From Sulfurovum riftiae (GTDB taxonomy: Bacteria > Campylobacterota > Campylobacteria > Campylobacterales > Sulfurovaceae), in the NCBI RefSeq assembly GCF_001595645.1, contig NZ_LNKT01000072.1:1-64000 (forward strand): DNA of 64,000 nt. Direction: 5' to 3'. A program made the position numbers and the translations under genes. Each line of letters opens with the position of its first letter. The first letter of the stretch is position 1. Below, piece after piece: positions 63,266-64,000 of this stretch. A model generated the notes under the pieces. That model saw only the letters and a program-made list of their open reading frames with translations, was not told the origin of the DNA and made no database searches.

Positions 63266-63384
63266 AAAACTGCTTTTTTGGTTCTTTTTATCTTTCTCGC
63301 CATAGCTTCATTTAACTGGAAGAGAAATATGAAATGACAGAAACTTGAGTCACCTTATATAAAGTGATTTGATTTCAATTAACC

Positions 63385-63408
63385 TTTCCGTATTATAATA
63401 ATCGGAAA
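63385..63408 (+). promoter_or_regulatory. Promoter of the right-edge regulator with inverted arms
   Basis: TTTCCG (63385-63390) and CGGAAA (63403-63408) flank an AT-rich centre that contains TATAAT (63394-63399), about 40 bases before the regulator ATG. Symmetry around the -10 suggests a self-regulating or repressor site. Confidence 0.45.
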
Positions 63409-63440
63409 TATAGAATAAATTATAACAAGGAGTCTTTTAT

Positions 63441-64000
63441 ATGATCAATATCCTTATGATCGAAGACGATCCGGAATTCGCTGAACTGCTCAGCGAATAT
63501 CTCTCACAATTTGACATCAAGATCACCAATTATGAAGATCCGTTCCTCGGCCTGAGTGCCGGGGTCAAGAAATACGACCTGATGATCCTCGACCTTACAC
63601 TGCCCGGTATGGACGGCCTGGAAGTGTGTGAAGAGGTGGTCAGGAAATATGACCTTCCTGTGATCATCTCTTCGGCACGAAGCGACATCAGCGACAAAGT
63701 AAAGAGTTTTGAACTGGGGGCCTACGACTACCTGCCAAAACCTTACGACCCCAAGGAGATGTATGCACGGATCATGTCCATTCTCAACAGGGTCAACAAA
63801 GACAAGGACAGCAAAAATGCCCTGCCAAAAAGTGACTTTGAGATCAAGGGAGACACCATCTATTTCAAAGGCCAGGCACTCTCTTTGACCCCGGCGGAAT
63901 TTGAAGTACTCTCTCTGCTCGTCAAACATCAGGGCATCACACAGTCCAGAGAACAGATCATCAACACTTCGGGTACCATGAGCATAGACTCACAGGGTAA
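63441..64000 (+). CDS. OmpR-family response regulator, 3' end cut by window
   Basis: About 186 residues are visible from the ATG at 63441, with AAGGAG upstream; the frame is open at the right edge. The receiver has Glu8/Asp9/Asp10, the phospho-acceptor Asp in LMILDLTLPGMDGLE, SSARSD as switch region and LPKPYDPKEMYARI with the conserved Lys. A winged-helix domain starts near residue 130 (LSLTPAEFEVLSLLVKH). It resembles the ArsR/CprR regulators of Helicobacter and Campylobacter. A partner kinase gene may follow outside the window. Confidence 0.88.
   Translation, partial: MINILMIEDDPEFAELLSEYLSQFDIKITNYEDPFLGLSAGVKKYDLMILDLTLPGMDGLEVCEEVVRKYDLPVIISSARSDISDKVKSFELGAYDYLPKPYDPKEMYARIMSILNRVNKDKDSKNALPKSDFEIKGDTIYFKGQALSLTPAEFEVLSLLVKHQGITQSREQIINTSGTMSIDSQG

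Noticed and set aside
1-64000. tRNA, rRNA, tmRNA, CRISPR array, complete insertion sequence or prophage
   Set aside because: I looked through the gaps for cloverleaf-like ends, regular spacer repeats and transposase or integrase motifs and saw none; small RNAs in the AT-rich gaps cannot be ruled out by eye.

Overview
The window looks like a chromosomal segment of a sulfur-oxidising Campylobacterota (Epsilonproteobacteria) bacterium of the Sulfurovum/Sulfurimonas kind. Grounds, all from the sequence: a soxXYZAB cluster with single-haem SoxA, a glyA–DUF1882 gene pair typical of this class, an ArsR/CprR-like response regulator, and a periplasmic molybdopterin oxidoreductase operon of the polysulfide/tetrathionate reductase type. 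I saw no rRNA, tRNA, CRISPR array, prophage or complete insertion sequence. The species is an inference and cannot be fixed from the window. LEFT PART (1-13.0 kb): the 5' end of a secreted-protein gene runs off the left edge. A four-gene minus-strand set follows (PMT-type O-mannosyltransferase, GtrB-like GT2, GtrA flippase, second GT-C enzyme), suggesting lipid-linked sugar transfer to protein or envelope glycans. A strikingly AT-rich GT-C-like gene and pgpA run the other way. Next come a membrane protein/GTPase pair (DUF2868/DUF3482), an MntA-HepT toxin-antitoxin pair and malic enzyme. CELL-WALL REGION (13.1-18.7 kb): a PliI-like and a PliG-like lysozyme inhibitor flank an NlpC/P60 hydrolase. 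After them come a four-helix membrane protein, a large LdtD-type L,D-transpeptidase with a small lipoprotein, and a second short L,D-transpeptidase. Together they read as peptidoglycan remodelling plus protection from animal (i-type and g-type) lysozymes. RESPIRATION (18.7-26.8 kb): a minus-strand operon encodes an Fe-S subunit, an NrfD-like membrane subunit and a Tat-exported catalytic subunit of about 1,117 residues, ended by a clear hairpin terminator. TorD chaperone, a multi-cluster ferredoxin and two unknown proteins follow. A short inverted repeat element sits between the ferredoxin and the next gene. SULFUR OXIDATION (27.2-41.0 kb): soxX-Y-Z-A-B continues into porin, SoxH-like hydrolase, a cytochrome c-thioredoxin fusion, DsrE and DUF302 genes. 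Upstream lies a cache-domain sensor/OmpR regulator/histidine kinase operon, and divergent from that a rhodanese/DsrE/metallophosphoesterase operon. The two sulfur operons share the same tandem 11-bp-spaced TTTACAC repeat just upstream of a -10-like hexamer, a probable binding site for the embedded response regulator. This local regulon is the most interesting proposal here. HOUSEKEEPING (41.0-64 kb): a minus operon (FTR-like reductase, rhodanese, esterase, dapE, thioredoxin, histidine kinase); a plus operon (gatC, yffB-like, pilT, cvpA, fur, lysS with a zinc-ribbon-like tail); mltB, a cation/proton antiporter, glyA, DUF1882, hipA-hipB, an RND pump with no adaptor gene beside it, SPOR protein, trpE, CoA-disulfide-reductase-like flavoprotein, aroE, and the start of a response regulator gene cut by the right edge.
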